From the NCBI GenBank assembly GCA_034521975.1, contig JAXHLR010000003.1, positions 248,001-312,000 on the forward strand: 64,000 bases of DNA, written 5' to 3'. Of the stretch, positions 24,275 to 32,897 are shown one piece after another. The notes below the pieces were generated by a model that saw only the letters and a program-made list of their open reading frames with translations, made no database searches and was not told the DNA's origin. Numbering within the stretch: the stretch's first letter is position 1; every line of letters begins with the position of its first letter. The DNA comes from Acidimicrobiales bacterium. Lineage in GTDB: Bacteria; Actinomycetota; Acidimicrobiia; Acidimicrobiales; SKKL01. A program made the translations under genes and the position numbers.

Positions 24275-25153
24275 GTGCCGACGCTACCCGTCCCTGCGCT
24301 CGGTCACCCTGTCCACCCGGCCGTCCGGCACGGCGCCGGGAAGTCGACCACCATCTCCATCATCGCCGGACTGCTCCAGCCGAACAGCGGCACCATCCGC
24401 ATCGGCGGCGACGTCATGACCACCAAGGCCACCAGCCTGCGGTCCCGCATCGGGCTGGTCCCCCAAGACCTCGCCGTGTACCCCGACCTCACCTGCCGCG
24501 AGAACCTGCGCTTCTTCGCCAGCCTCTACGGCATGGGACGAGCCGACGCCAAGCGGCGCATCGACGAAGTGCTCGAGGTCATCGGGCTGACCGACCGGGC
24601 CGACGACCGCGCCGACGAGTTCTCGGGCGGCATGAAGCGGCGCCTCAACATCGGCATCGGCCTGCTGCACCGCCCCACCCTGCTCATCCTCGACGAACCG
24701 ACCGTCGGCGTCGATCCGCAGTCGCGGAACGCGATCCTCGACTCGGTCGAACAGCTCTCCGGAGCGGGCATGTCGGTCCTCTACACCACCCACTACATGG
24801 AGGAAGCCGAACGGCTCTGCCACAGAATCGGCATCATCGACCACGGCCGCCTCATGGCCGAGGGCACCCGCCGCGAGCTCGTCACCTCCGTCGGCGAGCA
24901 GGACCGCATCCACATCGCCGCCACCGGGCCGCTCGACCAGGCCGTCGATGCGCTCGACCGGATCGACGGCGTCGCCGAGACGACGATCAACGAGTCCGGG
25001 TTCACCCTCCTGGCAAGAGACGCCGCCCAGGTGGTCGCCCGGGCCATCGAGGCGGCCGACGCCAACGGTCTCAACGTGACCTCCGTCGAGATCACCCAAC
25101 CCGACCTCGAAGCGGTGTTCCTGCACCTCACCGGCCGAGCATTGCGGGACTGA
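24275..25153 (+). pseudogene. ABC transporter ATP-binding protein, 5'-truncated
   Basis: An ABC-2-type ATPase that starts in mid Walker A. HGAGKSTTISIIAGLLQPNS lacks the preceding GLLGPN and the first 35-45 residues. The remainder is intact: Q-loop GLVPQDLAVYP, signature FSGGMKRRLNI, Walker B LLILDEPTVGVDPQ and the switch His in YTTHYMEEAERLCHRIGI. The nearest start (GTG 24275) yields MPTLPVPALGHPVHPAVRHG, unrelated to the family, and lies one base from the divergent ATG at 24273, leaving no room for a normal promoter or 5' end. A deletion joint near 24332 is the likely cause. The two permease genes downstream are in tandem. Nucleotide binding would be impaired because the first Walker A Gly is replaced. 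Confidence 0.8.
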
Positions 25154-25165
25154 GGACCGCACGCC

Positions 25166-26347
25166 GTGCCCACCGCCCTGCTGATCGCCGCCAAGGACCT
25201 GCGTCAGCGAGCTCGCGACAAGTCGCTGTTCATCCTTGCCTTCATCGCCCCGCTGGCCCTCGGATTCATCTTCAGCATCATCCTCGGCGGCGCCGACCCC
25301 TCCGACGAACGCATCACCTTCGACTACGGCGTCGTCGACCTCGACGGCGGAGACCTCGCCACCGGGTTCTCCGATCTGCTCGCCGAGCTGGAGGAGAACG
25401 GCCTCGTCGAGGTGACCAGCTTCAGCGACACCGCCGCCGCCCGGGAGGCCGTGGACGACACCGACGTCTCGGCCGCCTTCGTCCTCCCGGCCGGCCTCTC
25501 CGACGCCCTCGCCACCGGCACCGACGCCCAGATCCGGGTGATCGGCAGCGTCGACGCCTCCATCGCCACCGACGTGGCCGGGTCGATCGCACGCGCCTTC
25601 ACCACCAGGGTGAGCACCAGCGGGCTCGCCGGGGTCACCGCGGCCATGAGCGGCGCTGTCTCGGCCGACGACATCGCCACGGTCGCGTCACAGGTGGCCA
25701 TGTCGGCACCGCTCGCCCAGGTCGAGGTCATCGAGCGCGACACCGACAGCCTCGACTTCGGCACCACCATGGTGGCGGGGATGGCGATCTTCTTCGCCTT
25801 CTTCGTCGCGGGGACGGCGGTGACCGGCATCCTCGAAGAGCGCGAGTCCGGAACCCTTCCCCGCCTGCTCATTTCGCCGGCATCTCGGGCCGCGATCTTG
25901 TTCGGCAAGGCCTCCGCCACGATCATCGTCGGGATCGTCGCGCTCATCGCGCTGGTGAGCGCCTCCACGCTGATCATGGGAGCCGACTGGGGGCCAGCGG
26001 CCGGAGTGCTCCCCCTGATCGTCGCCGGGGTCCTCGCGGCCACCGGCATCATGTCGCTCGTCGGGGGACTGGCCCGCAACGCCGAGCAGGCCGGGAACCT
26101 GCAGGCCATCGTCGCCATCTCGATGGCGATGCTCGGCGGGGCCTTCGGACTCGCGGCACCCGAGCAGGATTCGCTCTGGGGCCGCTTGGCCCTGCTCACC
26201 CCGGTTCGGTGGTTCCTCCGCGGGCTCGAAGAGCTCGCCGCCGGCGGGCCGGCCGACGTCGTCCCCGCGACCGTCGCGCTGCTGGTGATGGCCGTGGTGA
26301 CCGGGAGCGCGGCCCTCGCCTTCGCAGGCAAGGTGCTCCGGCCATGA
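25166..26347 (+). CDS. ABC-2 type transporter permease, subunit 1
   Basis: A 393-residue ABC-2 permease. One N-terminal helix (FILAFIAPLALGFIFSIILG), a large extracytoplasmic domain of about 170 residues, then five C-terminal helices starting TMVAGMAIFFAFFVAGTAVT followed by GILEERESGTLPRLLISPAS, the typical EERESGTL/RLL cytoplasmic loop. GTG at 25166 follows the ATPase stop by 12 nt with GAGGA upstream. It should pair with the next gene and the damaged ATPase to export a lipid, polymer or drug; the substrate is unknown. Confidence 0.85.
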   Translation: MPTALLIAAKDLRQRARDKSLFILAFIAPLALGFIFSIILGGADPSDERITFDYGVVDLDGGDLATGFSDLLAELEENGLVEVTSFSDTAAAREAVDDTDVSAAFVLPAGLSDALATGTDAQIRVIGSVDASIATDVAGSIARAFTTRVSTSGLAGVTAAMSGAVSADDIATVASQVAMSAPLAQVEVIERDTDSLDFGTTMVAGMAIFFAFFVAGTAVTGILEERESGTLPRLLISPASRAAILFGKASATIIVGIVALIALVSASTLIMGADWGPAAGVLPLIVAGVLAATGIMSLVGGLARNAEQAGNLQAIVAISMAMLGGAFGLAAPEQDSLWGRLALLTPVRWFLRGLEELAAGGPADVVPATVALLVMAVVTGSAALAFAGKVLRP

Positions 26348-27312
26348 GGATCACCGCGATCGTGGGAACCGCCCTCACCCGCTTCATCCGTGACCGCTTC
26401 AACCTCTTCTTCGTCTTCGTCTTCCCGCTGGCCCTCGTGTTGCTCATCGGCGTGCAGTACGGCGAGCCCCCCACCCCCCAGCTCGGGGTCGTAGCCGGTA
26501 CCGGATCGCTGGCCGACGAGCTCGTGGACCGACTCGAGGAGAACGAGCAGCTCGAGGTGGTTCCCCACGACGACCGGGACTCCCTCCTCGCCGCCGTCGA
26601 ACGGGGCGCAGACGCCGAGCAGGCGGCGCAGGTCGCCCGTGATCAGCTCGCCATCACCGAGCTGATCACCGTCGAGACCACCACCACCGGTGACCGGCTC
26701 TTCCCCGAGGACGTCACCGGCTACGACATCGGCGCCGCCTCACAGCTCGTGCTGTTCATCTTCCTCACCTCGCTCACCGGATCGGCAGCGATCATCCAGA
26801 GCCGCCGACTGGGGGTGACCACCCGCATGCTGTCGACCCCGACCTCGCTGTCCACCATCATCGGTGGTGAGGGCGTGGCCCGGTTCGCCATCGCTGTCCT
26901 CCAGGGCGTCTACATCATGGTCGCCACCGTGGTCCTCTTCGACGTGAATTGGGGGAGCCTCGTCGCCTCGGCCACGATCCTCGCCGCCTTCGCGACCGTG
27001 GGCGCCGCGGCCGCCATGCTCAGCGGAGCGCTGTTCGACAACGATGAGCAGGCGAGCGGGATCGCCGTGATCACCGGTCTCGGCCTCGCGGCCCTCGGCG
27101 GCGCCATGCTGCCCGTCGAGCTGTTCAGCGACACGATGGTGACCATCGCCAAGGTGATCCCGCACTACTGGGCGCTCGATGCCTTCGCCGAGGTGGTCCG
27201 CCACGGTGGTTCGGTCGCCGACATCGTTCCCCAGCTGGCGGTCCTGCTCGGATTCGCCGCGGCGATCGGAACGGCGGCCGTGTGGCGACTGAGGGTGACC
27301 CTCACCGGCTGA
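26344..27312 (+). CDS. ABC-2 type transporter permease, subunit 2 (short)
   Basis: A 322-residue ABC-2 permease starting MRITAIVGTALTRFIRDRFN and LFFVFVFPLALVLLIGVQYG, with a second helical half (QLVLFIFLTSLTGSAAIIQS, then RRLGVTTRMLSTPTSLSTII) and a final helix ending in TLTG. ATG overlaps the previous stop (ATGA, 26344-26347). The extracytoplasmic domain is about 55-70 residues shorter than in the partner: it passes from AAVERG straight to ADAEQAAQVARDQ, skipping the usual beta-rich stretch. An in-frame deletion near 26610 is possible, or a naturally small loop. Confidence 0.8.
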   Translation: MRITAIVGTALTRFIRDRFNLFFVFVFPLALVLLIGVQYGEPPTPQLGVVAGTGSLADELVDRLEENEQLEVVPHDDRDSLLAAVERGADAEQAAQVARDQLAITELITVETTTTGDRLFPEDVTGYDIGAASQLVLFIFLTSLTGSAAIIQSRRLGVTTRMLSTPTSLSTIIGGEGVARFAIAVLQGVYIMVATVVLFDVNWGSLVASATILAAFATVGAAAAMLSGALFDNDEQASGIAVITGLGLAALGGAMLPVELFSDTMVTIAKVIPHYWALDAFAEVVRHGGSVADIVPQLAVLLGFAAAIGTAAVWRLRVTLTG

Positions 27313-27378
27313 GATGGTGGCAGTATGGTTCCTACCGGCACGGCGAACGCCGGGCGGCTCGTCGAAGGAGAACTGACC

Positions 27379-28455
27379 ATGTTGGGACGACACCTGCGGG
27401 CCACGACCGCGTGCCTGATCGCCGGAGTGATGCTGGTCGCGGCGTGCGGCGAGGAATCGGGCTCGGGCGGCGGCAGTGTCGACGACCCCGAGGAGGCGGT
27501 GCTCGCCGCGTTCAGCGCCATCGACACCGACGCGACCGAGATGACGATCACCTTCGACGGCGACGGCGCAGAGCTGGCCGCCGCCCTCGAAGCCCTGGAC
27601 GACACGTTCCCCTCGGACGAGCCGGCCACCGACACCATGGTGGAGCTGATGGCCGGCGCCGAGCTGCGGGCCTCTGCCAGCGGCGAGGACTTCGCCATGG
27701 CCGTGGTCCTCGACGACACCTCGCTGACCGAGATGCGGGTGATCGGCTCGACGCTCTATGGGCGGATCGACTTCGACTCGGCCCTGGCCCTCATCGGCGA
27801 CATCGATCCCGAGGCCGCCTCCGAGTTCGAGATGATCGTCGGCATGGCCCCGATGATCGCCGCCGAGGACCCTCGCCTCGGCTTCGTGCAGGACCTGCTC
27901 GAGGGACGATGGATCAGCATGGAGGTTCCCGACGACGCCGAGTACTCGGATCTGTTCGACGCCACCTCCGACACCGAGACGATCGACGAGCAGATGCTCT
28001 CGGTGATCGAGGAGATCCTGTCGGCCAACACCGCGGTGACCCACGTCGGCGACGCTCGCGGCGGACAGCAGTTCGTGATCGAGGTCGATGTGGCCTCGAC
28101 CATGGCCGCGCTGGCCCGCAATCCCATGGCCGCCCAAGCACTCGACCTCACCGACACCAGCACCGACCCCGACGAGCTCGTGGAGGAGATGCAGAGCGAG
28201 GGAATGGCCTCCACCTGGGAGTTCGACGTCGTCGTGACCGACGGGGTGATCAGCTCGGTCGGCATGGACCTGGCCGCCCTGTCCACCGAGGCACCCGACG
28301 GCGTGAGCCTGCCGGTGCTGATCCGGCTCTCGCCCTCGCCGTCGGCGCCCGAGGCGCCGGGCGATCACACGCCGATCCCACCGGAGCTGCTCGAGGAGCT
28401 GGCCGGGGACATGATGGGCGGCCTCGGCCCCATGGGCGACCCGGCGGGGCTCTGA
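27379..28455 (+). CDS. predicted lipoprotein of unknown function
   Basis: A 358-residue protein with signal peptide and lipobox MLVAACGEE (Cys23). The mature part is acidic, contains paired strands such as TEMTITFDGDGAELAAALEA, GSTLYGRIDFDSALALIGDI and FEFDVVVTDGVISSVGMDL-like text, and ends in a Pro- and Gly-rich tail. The layout resembles LppX/LprG-type lipid-binding lipoproteins, but similarity is too weak to assign. ATG at 27379 has AAGGAG 8 nt upstream. It is 66 nt after the permease and possibly on the same transcript. A hairpin terminator follows at 28470. Confidence 0.6.
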   Translation: MLGRHLRATTACLIAGVMLVAACGEESGSGGGSVDDPEEAVLAAFSAIDTDATEMTITFDGDGAELAAALEALDDTFPSDEPATDTMVELMAGAELRASASGEDFAMAVVLDDTSLTEMRVIGSTLYGRIDFDSALALIGDIDPEAASEFEMIVGMAPMIAAEDPRLGFVQDLLEGRWISMEVPDDAEYSDLFDATSDTETIDEQMLSVIEEILSANTAVTHVGDARGGQQFVIEVDVASTMAALARNPMAAQALDLTDTSTDPDELVEEMQSEGMASTWEFDVVVTDGVISSVGMDLAALSTEAPDGVSLPVLIRLSPSPSAPEAPGDHTPIPPELLEELAGDMMGGLGPMGDPAGL

Positions 28456-28469
28456 CCCCGACCCGGCGG

Positions 28470-28489
28470 TGAGGCCAGGTTCGGCCTCA
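28470..28489. terminator. bidirectional hairpin between convergent genes
   Basis: TGAGGCC-AGGTTC-GGCCTCA is a 7-bp perfect stem with a 6-nt loop between the lipoprotein gene (plus) and dnaB (minus), and it contains the dnaB stop codon. No long T-tract follows on either side. Confidence 0.5.
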
Positions 28490-30805
28490 GACGCCCTTGG
28501 CCATGTTGGCAAAGCGCGTGTAGTGGTCGAGGAACGCGAGCCGGGTGATCCCGGTGGGGCCGTTGCGGTGCTTGGCGACGATGATCTCGGCCGTGCCTCG
28601 GTCGGCCGAGTCGGCGTGGTACACCTCGTCGCGGTAGATGAACATGACGACGTCGGCGTCCTGTTCGATCGATCCGGACTCGCGCAGGTCGGCCAGCACC
28701 GGCCGCTTGTCCTGGCGCATCTCGAGGCCTCGTGACAGCTGCGACAGCGCCACCACCGGGGTTTCGAGCTCGCGAGCCAGGATCTTGAGCTGACGGCTCA
28801 TCTCCGACACCTCGACCTGTCGGTTCTCGGCCGAGGATCGTCCGGTCATGAGCTGGAGGTAGTCGACCACGATCATCCCGAGGTCGCCGACCCGGCTCTT
28901 GAGGCGGCGGGCCTTGGAGCGGATCTCCATGACGGTGACGTTCGGGTTGTCGTCGATCCAGATGGGGGCCTCGGCCAGCCGACCGGTGGCGTGAGCGATC
29001 TTGTTCCAGTCGGCTTCGACGAGCTTGCCGTTGCGGACACGGGAAGAGTCGACCCGGGCCTCGGCGCAGACGACGCGCTGGGTGAGCTCGATCTGGCTCA
29101 TCTCCAACGAGAAGTACATGACGGGACGGTGAGTGTCGAGTGCCGCGTGGGTGGCCATCCCCAGCGCGAACGCGGTGTTGTGGGTGGGGATCATCGAGCG
29201 GCCGGCGAGGTACAACGACGATGGGGCGTCGACGGTGATGCAGCGTGTCGCCACGCTGGGCACCGCATCGATGGACACGACCGCACGCACCCCCGCCCGG
29301 GCACGCTCGGGAGGTGGAGCCTGGGCCAACCGGTCGGCCTTGCGCGGCAGCCGGAACACCGGGTCTGGGGGCGTCCACCGGATCCGATGGGCGGACAGGA
29401 CCGCACCGCGGTCGCTCACCTGGGTGGCGGTGACCGGGTCGGGTCGGTGCCCGAGCGAACACAACAGCTCGTGCACCTCACCGGCGAGGGTCGGACCGAC
29501 GATGTGCATCTCGACGATGCCACGCTCGGACACCACCACACCATCGGTGTCCATGATCCCCTGCAGCAGCGCCAAACGCTGCTTCGGTGACCCCCGCAGG
29601 TACCGGGCAGGGATCTGGCGAGGGGCGCCACCCAACAGACCCAGCTGGCCCAGCTCGGCGGACAGGCGTCGACCGCCACTGCGGTACCCGGCGAGCTCGA
29701 ACTCTCCGGAGAAGAACTCGAGGTCGTGATGGTGGAGATCGCCGGCGACGTCGGGCGGAAGCCCGGTGCTGAGCCAGCAACCGAGCACGTACGGATCGAC
29801 CGGCAACTCGAGCTCGGGGCCCTCGAGCGGCTGGGCGACCGGAACGACCCACCGACCGGCGCCGTCGCCGGCACCGGCCTCCACCAGCTGGCTGGTGGTG
29901 AGCACCACCCGCTGGCCTGAAGGGTCCTCGACCTCCCACTGGTGCTCGGCATCGGCGACCAGGACCGAGTCGTCGTCGAAGCGGACCTCGTAGCAGGCGT
30001 GGTCGGTGAACACGGGTGAGCAGTAGGTGATCGTGGTGGGGACACCCGATTCGTCGAAGACCCGGTCGCCGACGGCGAGGTCACCCATGGTGGTCCACCC
30101 CTGGGGTGTGGGAATGGCGGTGTCGAGCGCCAGCGCCTTTCCCATGGCGGGGCGAGCACCGACGACGTAGAGCGCGCTGGGTTGCAGCCCCGAGAGCAAG
30201 TCGTCGAGATCGTGATAGCCACTGGGCAGCCCGGTGATGGCGTCACCCCGCTCGTAGAGCAGCTCGAGTCGGTCGAGGTGCTCGCTGAGCAGGTCGCGGA
30301 TGGGGGCAAGGGTGTCGGTGACCCGGCGCTGGGCGACGTCGAACACCAAGGACTCGGCGAGGTCGACCACCTTGGTGACGTCTTCGGGGATCTCGTAGCC
30401 GAGCTCGGCGATCTCGCCGGCGACGCCGATCAGGCGACGCAGCAACGCCAGCTCCTCGATGATGCGGGCATAGCGGCTGGCGTTGGACACCGCCGGGGTG
30501 GCCGCCTGCATCGACAACAGCTTGGACGATCCACCCACCGCGTCGAGCAGCTCGACGCGTTGGAGCTCGGCGGCCACCGTGACCACATCGACCGGTTCTC
30601 CCGCCGAGTAGAGCCCGGTGACGGCCTCGAAGATGTGACCGTGCGACGGCTTGTAGAAGTCCCCCACCTGGACCGACTCGACGGCGTCGGCGATCGCCTC
30701 GCGCGACAGCAGCATCGCGCCCAGCAAGGACTCCTCGACCTCGAGGTTGTGTGGTGGGGTCCGGCTGCTCGTGCGTCGGACGGGAGCTTCGTCAGGCATC
30801 GCCAT
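28487..30805 (-). CDS. dnaB: replicative DNA helicase DnaB with intein
   Basis: A 772-residue precursor that should splice to a 452-residue DnaB, the hexameric helicase of the replication fork. The N-terminal domain (PPHNLEVEESLLGAMLLSRE), the linker and start of the RecA-like domain (GLPSGYHDLDDLLSGLQPS, VVGARPAMGK) are followed by an intein (residues 224-543) that splits the Walker A motif between Lys223 and Thr544. After the intein come TAFALGMATHAALD, Walker B VVDYLQLM, LSQLSRGLEMRQDKRPVLAD followed by LRESGSIEQDADVV, and a complete C-terminus. Until spliced it cannot bind ATP. ATG at 30805 (MAMPDEAP) is chosen over an upstream TTG because GAGG lies upstream. The 253-bp region before it has six DnaA-box-like repeats. 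Confidence 0.95.
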   Translation of the reverse strand: MAMPDEAPVRRTSSRTPPHNLEVEESLLGAMLLSREAIADAVESVQVGDFYKPSHGHIFEAVTGLYSAGEPVDVVTVAAELQRVELLDAVGGSSKLLSMQAATPAVSNASRYARIIEELALLRRLIGVAGEIAELGYEIPEDVTKVVDLAESLVFDVAQRRVTDTLAPIRDLLSEHLDRLELLYERGDAITGLPSGYHDLDDLLSGLQPSALYVVGARPAMGKALALDTAIPTPQGWTTMGDLAVGDRVFDESGVPTTITYCSPVFTDHACYEVRFDDDSVLVADAEHQWEVEDPSGQRVVLTTSQLVEAGAGDGAGRWVVPVAQPLEGPELELPVDPYVLGCWLSTGLPPDVAGDLHHHDLEFFSGEFELAGYRSGGRRLSAELGQLGLLGGAPRQIPARYLRGSPKQRLALLQGIMDTDGVVVSERGIVEMHIVGPTLAGEVHELLCSLGHRPDPVTATQVSDRGAVLSAHRIRWTPPDPVFRLPRKADRLAQAPPPERARAGVRAVVSIDAVPSVATRCITVDAPSSLYLAGRSMIPTHNTAFALGMATHAALDTHRPVMYFSLEMSQIELTQRVVCAEARVDSSRVRNGKLVEADWNKIAHATGRLAEAPIWIDDNPNVTVMEIRSKARRLKSRVGDLGMIVVDYLQLMTGRSSAENRQVEVSEMSRQLKILARELETPVVALSQLSRGLEMRQDKRPVLADLRESGSIEQDADVVMFIYRDEVYHADSADRGTAEIIVAKHRNGPTGITRLAFLDHYTRFANMAKGV
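29177..30136 (-). mobile_element. class 3 intein in the DnaB P-loop with degenerate homing endonuclease
   Basis: A 320-residue intein. It begins with Ala (ALALDTAIPTPQGWTTMGDL) rather than Cys or Ser and ends MIPTHN before Thr+1. It has the class 3 signature: Trp in block B (AEHQW), an internal nucleophile Cys in block F (TRCITVDAP) and Thr in block G (PTHN). In class 3 inteins the block F Cys replaces residue 1 in the first splicing step. A LAGLIDADG homing-endonuclease region is present but reduced: the first motif reads LGCWLSTG where an active enzyme normally has an acidic residue (for example WLGDG), while the second, LLQGIMDTDG, is intact. The domain between is compact. Splicing is predicted to work; homing probably does not. 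Confidence 0.85.
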
Positions 30806-31058
30806 GAGAACGCCATCCTCGGTGATGGAGGTTGTGGATCGATAGACCCGATAGCCGGTGGACAACGCTGGCTGTCCTGTGGACGACCACGCTCATCTTG
30901 TGGGCGGCGGCACCCGCATCGGTGGATGGTGCAGCGCCACTGTGGGCGCCACGCCATGTGGACGCGCCGAACCAGCCCTCAGGAGGGCAGTTCCCCTGGG
31001 GATGGCCTGGCGCTGCTGTGGACACCTCCGGCCGATCTGTGGATGACCGGAGATGGTG
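30806..31058. promoter_or_regulatory. intergenic region with DnaA-box-like repeats before dnaB
   Basis: This 253-bp gap between rplI and dnaB contains no gene. It holds six similar 9-mers in one orientation: TGTGGATCG (30833), GGTGGACAA (30857), TGTGGACGA (30878), TGTGGACGC (30957), TGTGGACAC (31017) and TGTGGATGA (31038). Each is a near match to the reverse of the actinobacterial DnaA box TTGTCCACA or TTATCCACA. None is perfect, so DnaA binding is a proposal. Confidence 0.45.
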
Positions 31059-31505
31059 CTACTCGGGAGCGACCTCGACCGTGATCGGGAACTCGACCTC
31101 GGAGTGGAGCTTGGCCACCACCGTGTGGGTACCGAGGGTCTTGATCGGCTCATCGAGGTGCAGCTTCCGGCGGTCGAGGTCGATGCCGGCTTGGGCGGTG
31201 ACCGCGTCGGCGACGTCGCTCGTGGTGACCGAGCCGAACAGCTTACCCTCGGAGCCGGACTTGGCCGAGATGTAGATGACCGTCGGCACGAGCGTGCTGG
31301 CCACCTCCTGGGCGGCGGCTCGGTCGGCGGCGTCCTTGACATCGCGGGAACGGCGCATCGTGGAAGCCTGGGAATCGGCCCCCTTGGTGGCCTTGAGTGC
31401 CAGGCCCTTGGGGAGCAGGAAGTTGCGGGCATAGCCATCGGCGACCTCGCAGATGTCGCCCTTGAAGCCCACACCGTCGAGATCGGAGCGCAGGATCACC
31501 TTCAC
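31059..31505 (-). CDS. rplI: 50S ribosomal protein L9
   Basis: A 148-residue L9, normal length. N-terminal rRNA-binding domain [20 protein letters not shown] then [20 protein letters not shown], a long connecting helix and a C-terminal domain ([16 protein letters not shown] ... [20 protein letters not shown]). Its ATG overlaps the rpsR stop (ATGA, 31502-31505). It is the last gene of the rpsF-ssb-rpsR-rplI operon. Confidence 0.97.
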   Translation of the reverse strand: MKVILRSDLDGVGFKGDICEVADGYARNFLLPKGLALKATKGADSQASTMRRSRDVKDAADRAAAQEVASTLVPTVIYISAKSGSEGKLFGSVTTSDVADAVTAQAGIDLDRRKLHLDEPIKTLGTHTVVAKLHSEVEFPITVEVAPE

Positions 31506-31939
31506 TCGTCGTCACCTCCGGTGCGCTCCTCGACGACCTCGGGTGCCCCGGTGGCCTCGGTGGTCTCTTCGAGCTCTTCCTCGCCGGCCGAACCCGGAGG
31601 CGGCGCAGAGGGACGCGGCGGCGGACCATCGGCCCGTCCGCCACGGTCGCCACGGTCGCCCCTGCCGCCGCGCTGGGTGGTGACCCTGCTGGTGTAGGGC
31701 AACAGGGCCATCTCGCGGGCGTTCTTGACGGCCCGAGCGATCTCACGCTGCTGCTGCGCGTCGTTGCCGGTGACCCGGCGGGCGCGGATCTTCGCCCGAT
31801 CGGACTGGAAGCGACGCAACAGGTTGACGTCCTTGTAGTCGACGTACTGGACGCGCTCCTGGGTGAGCAGACTCACCTTCTTCTTGCTGCGCCGTGCGTT
31901 GTCCTTGTTCTTGCCCCGCTTCGGGGTCGACTTCGCCAT
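31502..31939 (-). CDS. rpsR: 30S ribosomal protein S18 with C-terminal extension
   Basis: A 145-residue S18. Residues about 1-85 are the normal protein ([55 protein letters not shown]). The rest is a low-complexity extension: [16 protein letters not shown], a Pro-rich stretch, then an acidic tail ([13 protein letters not shown] ... GGDDE). Typical S18 has about 75-90 residues, so roughly 55-60 residues are extra. The start ATG shares one base with the ssb stop (TGATG). The extension could be a flexible RNA- or protein-contacting tail. Confidence 0.95.
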   Translation of the reverse strand: MAKSTPKRGKNKDNARRSKKKVSLLTQERVQYVDYKDVNLLRRFQSDRAKIRARRVTGNDAQQQREIARAVKNAREMALLPYTSRVTTQRGGRGDRGDRGGRADGPPPRPSAPPPGSAGEEELEETTEATGAPEVVEERTGGDDE

Positions 31940-32379
31940 CAGAACGGCTCCTCATCGCTGTCGTAGGCGGGCGCCTCGTTGGGCACCGGGCGCGACCCGG
32001 CGTCGCCACCACGGTTGGCACCGTCGCCCTTCTTGTCGTTCTTGGTCACGGCCGCCGTCGCCCACTTGAGACTGGGGGCGACCTCGTCGGCGATGATCTC
32101 CACCTTGGAGCGCTTGTCGCCGTCGGGCGTCTCCCACGACCGCTGCTGCAGCATGCCGTAGATGATGACCCGCGACCCTTTCTGAACCGACTCGGCCACG
32201 TTCTCGGCCAGGTCTCGAAAGCAGGTGACGTCGAAGAACGACACTTCGTCCTCGCCATCCTGCTTGCGACGGTTCCACGCCAGACCGAAGCTGGCGACGG
32301 CCATGCCACCAGGGGTGAAGCGCAGTTCGGGATCGCGGGTGATGTTGCCCACCACCGTCAGGGTGTTGTCGAATGCCAT
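31939..32379 (-). CDS. ssb: single-stranded DNA-binding protein
   Basis: A 146-residue SSB. The N-terminal OB fold is [40 protein letters not shown] and [21 protein letters not shown] Gly- and charged-rich linker follows, then an acidic tip YDSDEEPF equivalent to the partner-binding DDDIPF tip. It protects single-stranded DNA and recruits replication and repair proteins. Its place between rpsF and rpsR is the conserved bacterial arrangement. ATG at 32379 has GGAG-type sequence upstream. Confidence 0.96.
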   Translation of the reverse strand: MAFDNTLTVVGNITRDPELRFTPGGMAVASFGLAWNRRKQDGEDEVSFFDVTCFRDLAENVAESVQKGSRVIIYGMLQQRSWETPDGDKRSKVEIIADEVAPSLKWATAAVTKNDKKGDGANRGGDAGSRPVPNEAPAYDSDEEPF

Positions 32380-32396
32380 CGGAGGTCTCCGTTCTC

Positions 32397-32741
32397 TTAC
32401 CCGGCGCTCGCCGGGGCGGCTTCGCCGCCGAGCAACCCACGACGGGTCGCTTCGTTGTCGGGAAGCCGAAGGATCTTGTGGCGGATGGTCTCGTCCGCGA
32501 GACGGAGGAAGCGGTCGATGTCGTCGAGGTTCTGGGCCTCGGTGACGATCTCGAGCACGACGTAGAACCCCTCGTGCTGGTGGTTGATCTCGTAGGCGAA
32601 GCGCCGGACGCCCCACTTGTCGGTGGTGGCGACCGCACCGCCGCTGGCGGCGGCGAGCTCGCCGACGCGGTTGATCACGCCTTGGATCGTGGACTCCTCG
32701 AGCTGGGCATCGAGGATGATCATGAGTTCGTACGCTCTCAT
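32397..32741 (-). CDS. rpsF: 30S ribosomal protein S6
   Basis: A 114-residue S6: MRAYELMIILDAQLEESTIQ, then GVINRVGELAAASGGAVATT, DKWGVRRFAYEINHQHEGFY and FLRLADETIRHKILRLPD. It pairs with S18 in the 30S platform. The ATG at 32741 gives the standard MRxYE start. It opens the S6-SSB-S18-L9 operon; a leader hairpin (32782-32800) may bind the S6:S18 complex. Confidence 0.96.
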   Translation of the reverse strand: MRAYELMIILDAQLEESTIQGVINRVGELAAASGGAVATTDKWGVRRFAYEINHQHEGFYVVLEIVTEAQNLDDIDRFLRLADETIRHKILRLPDNEATRRGLLGGEAAPASAG

Positions 32742-32781
32742 CTGGAGCGCATCACCTCCCTGTGGACCCGGCTGCACCGGG

Positions 32782-32800
32782 GCTCCGCACGGTACGGAGC
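32782..32800 (-). promoter_or_regulatory. hairpin in the rpsF leader, candidate S6:S18 control element
   Basis: In the transcript sense GCTCCG-TACCGTG-CGGAGC forms a 6-bp stem whose 7-nt loop contains ACCG, 41 nt before the rpsF start. Many rpsF operons are autoregulated by S6:S18 binding to a leader structure with a conserved CCG. The match is suggestive only. Confidence 0.35.
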
Positions 32801-32897
32801 AGGGCCATCGATTGACCGGACGATGCTACCGGAACCCGGCGCCGATGACCTCATCACCATGATGCCCAGGGGGTGAGACACCGAATCCGCAGCCGCG

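Noticed and set aside
23611-26343. Very long plus-strand frame leading into the second permease
   Set aside because: Only the part from ATG 26344 has permease features; the upstream section is a His/Arg-rich shadow of the ATPase and first permease.
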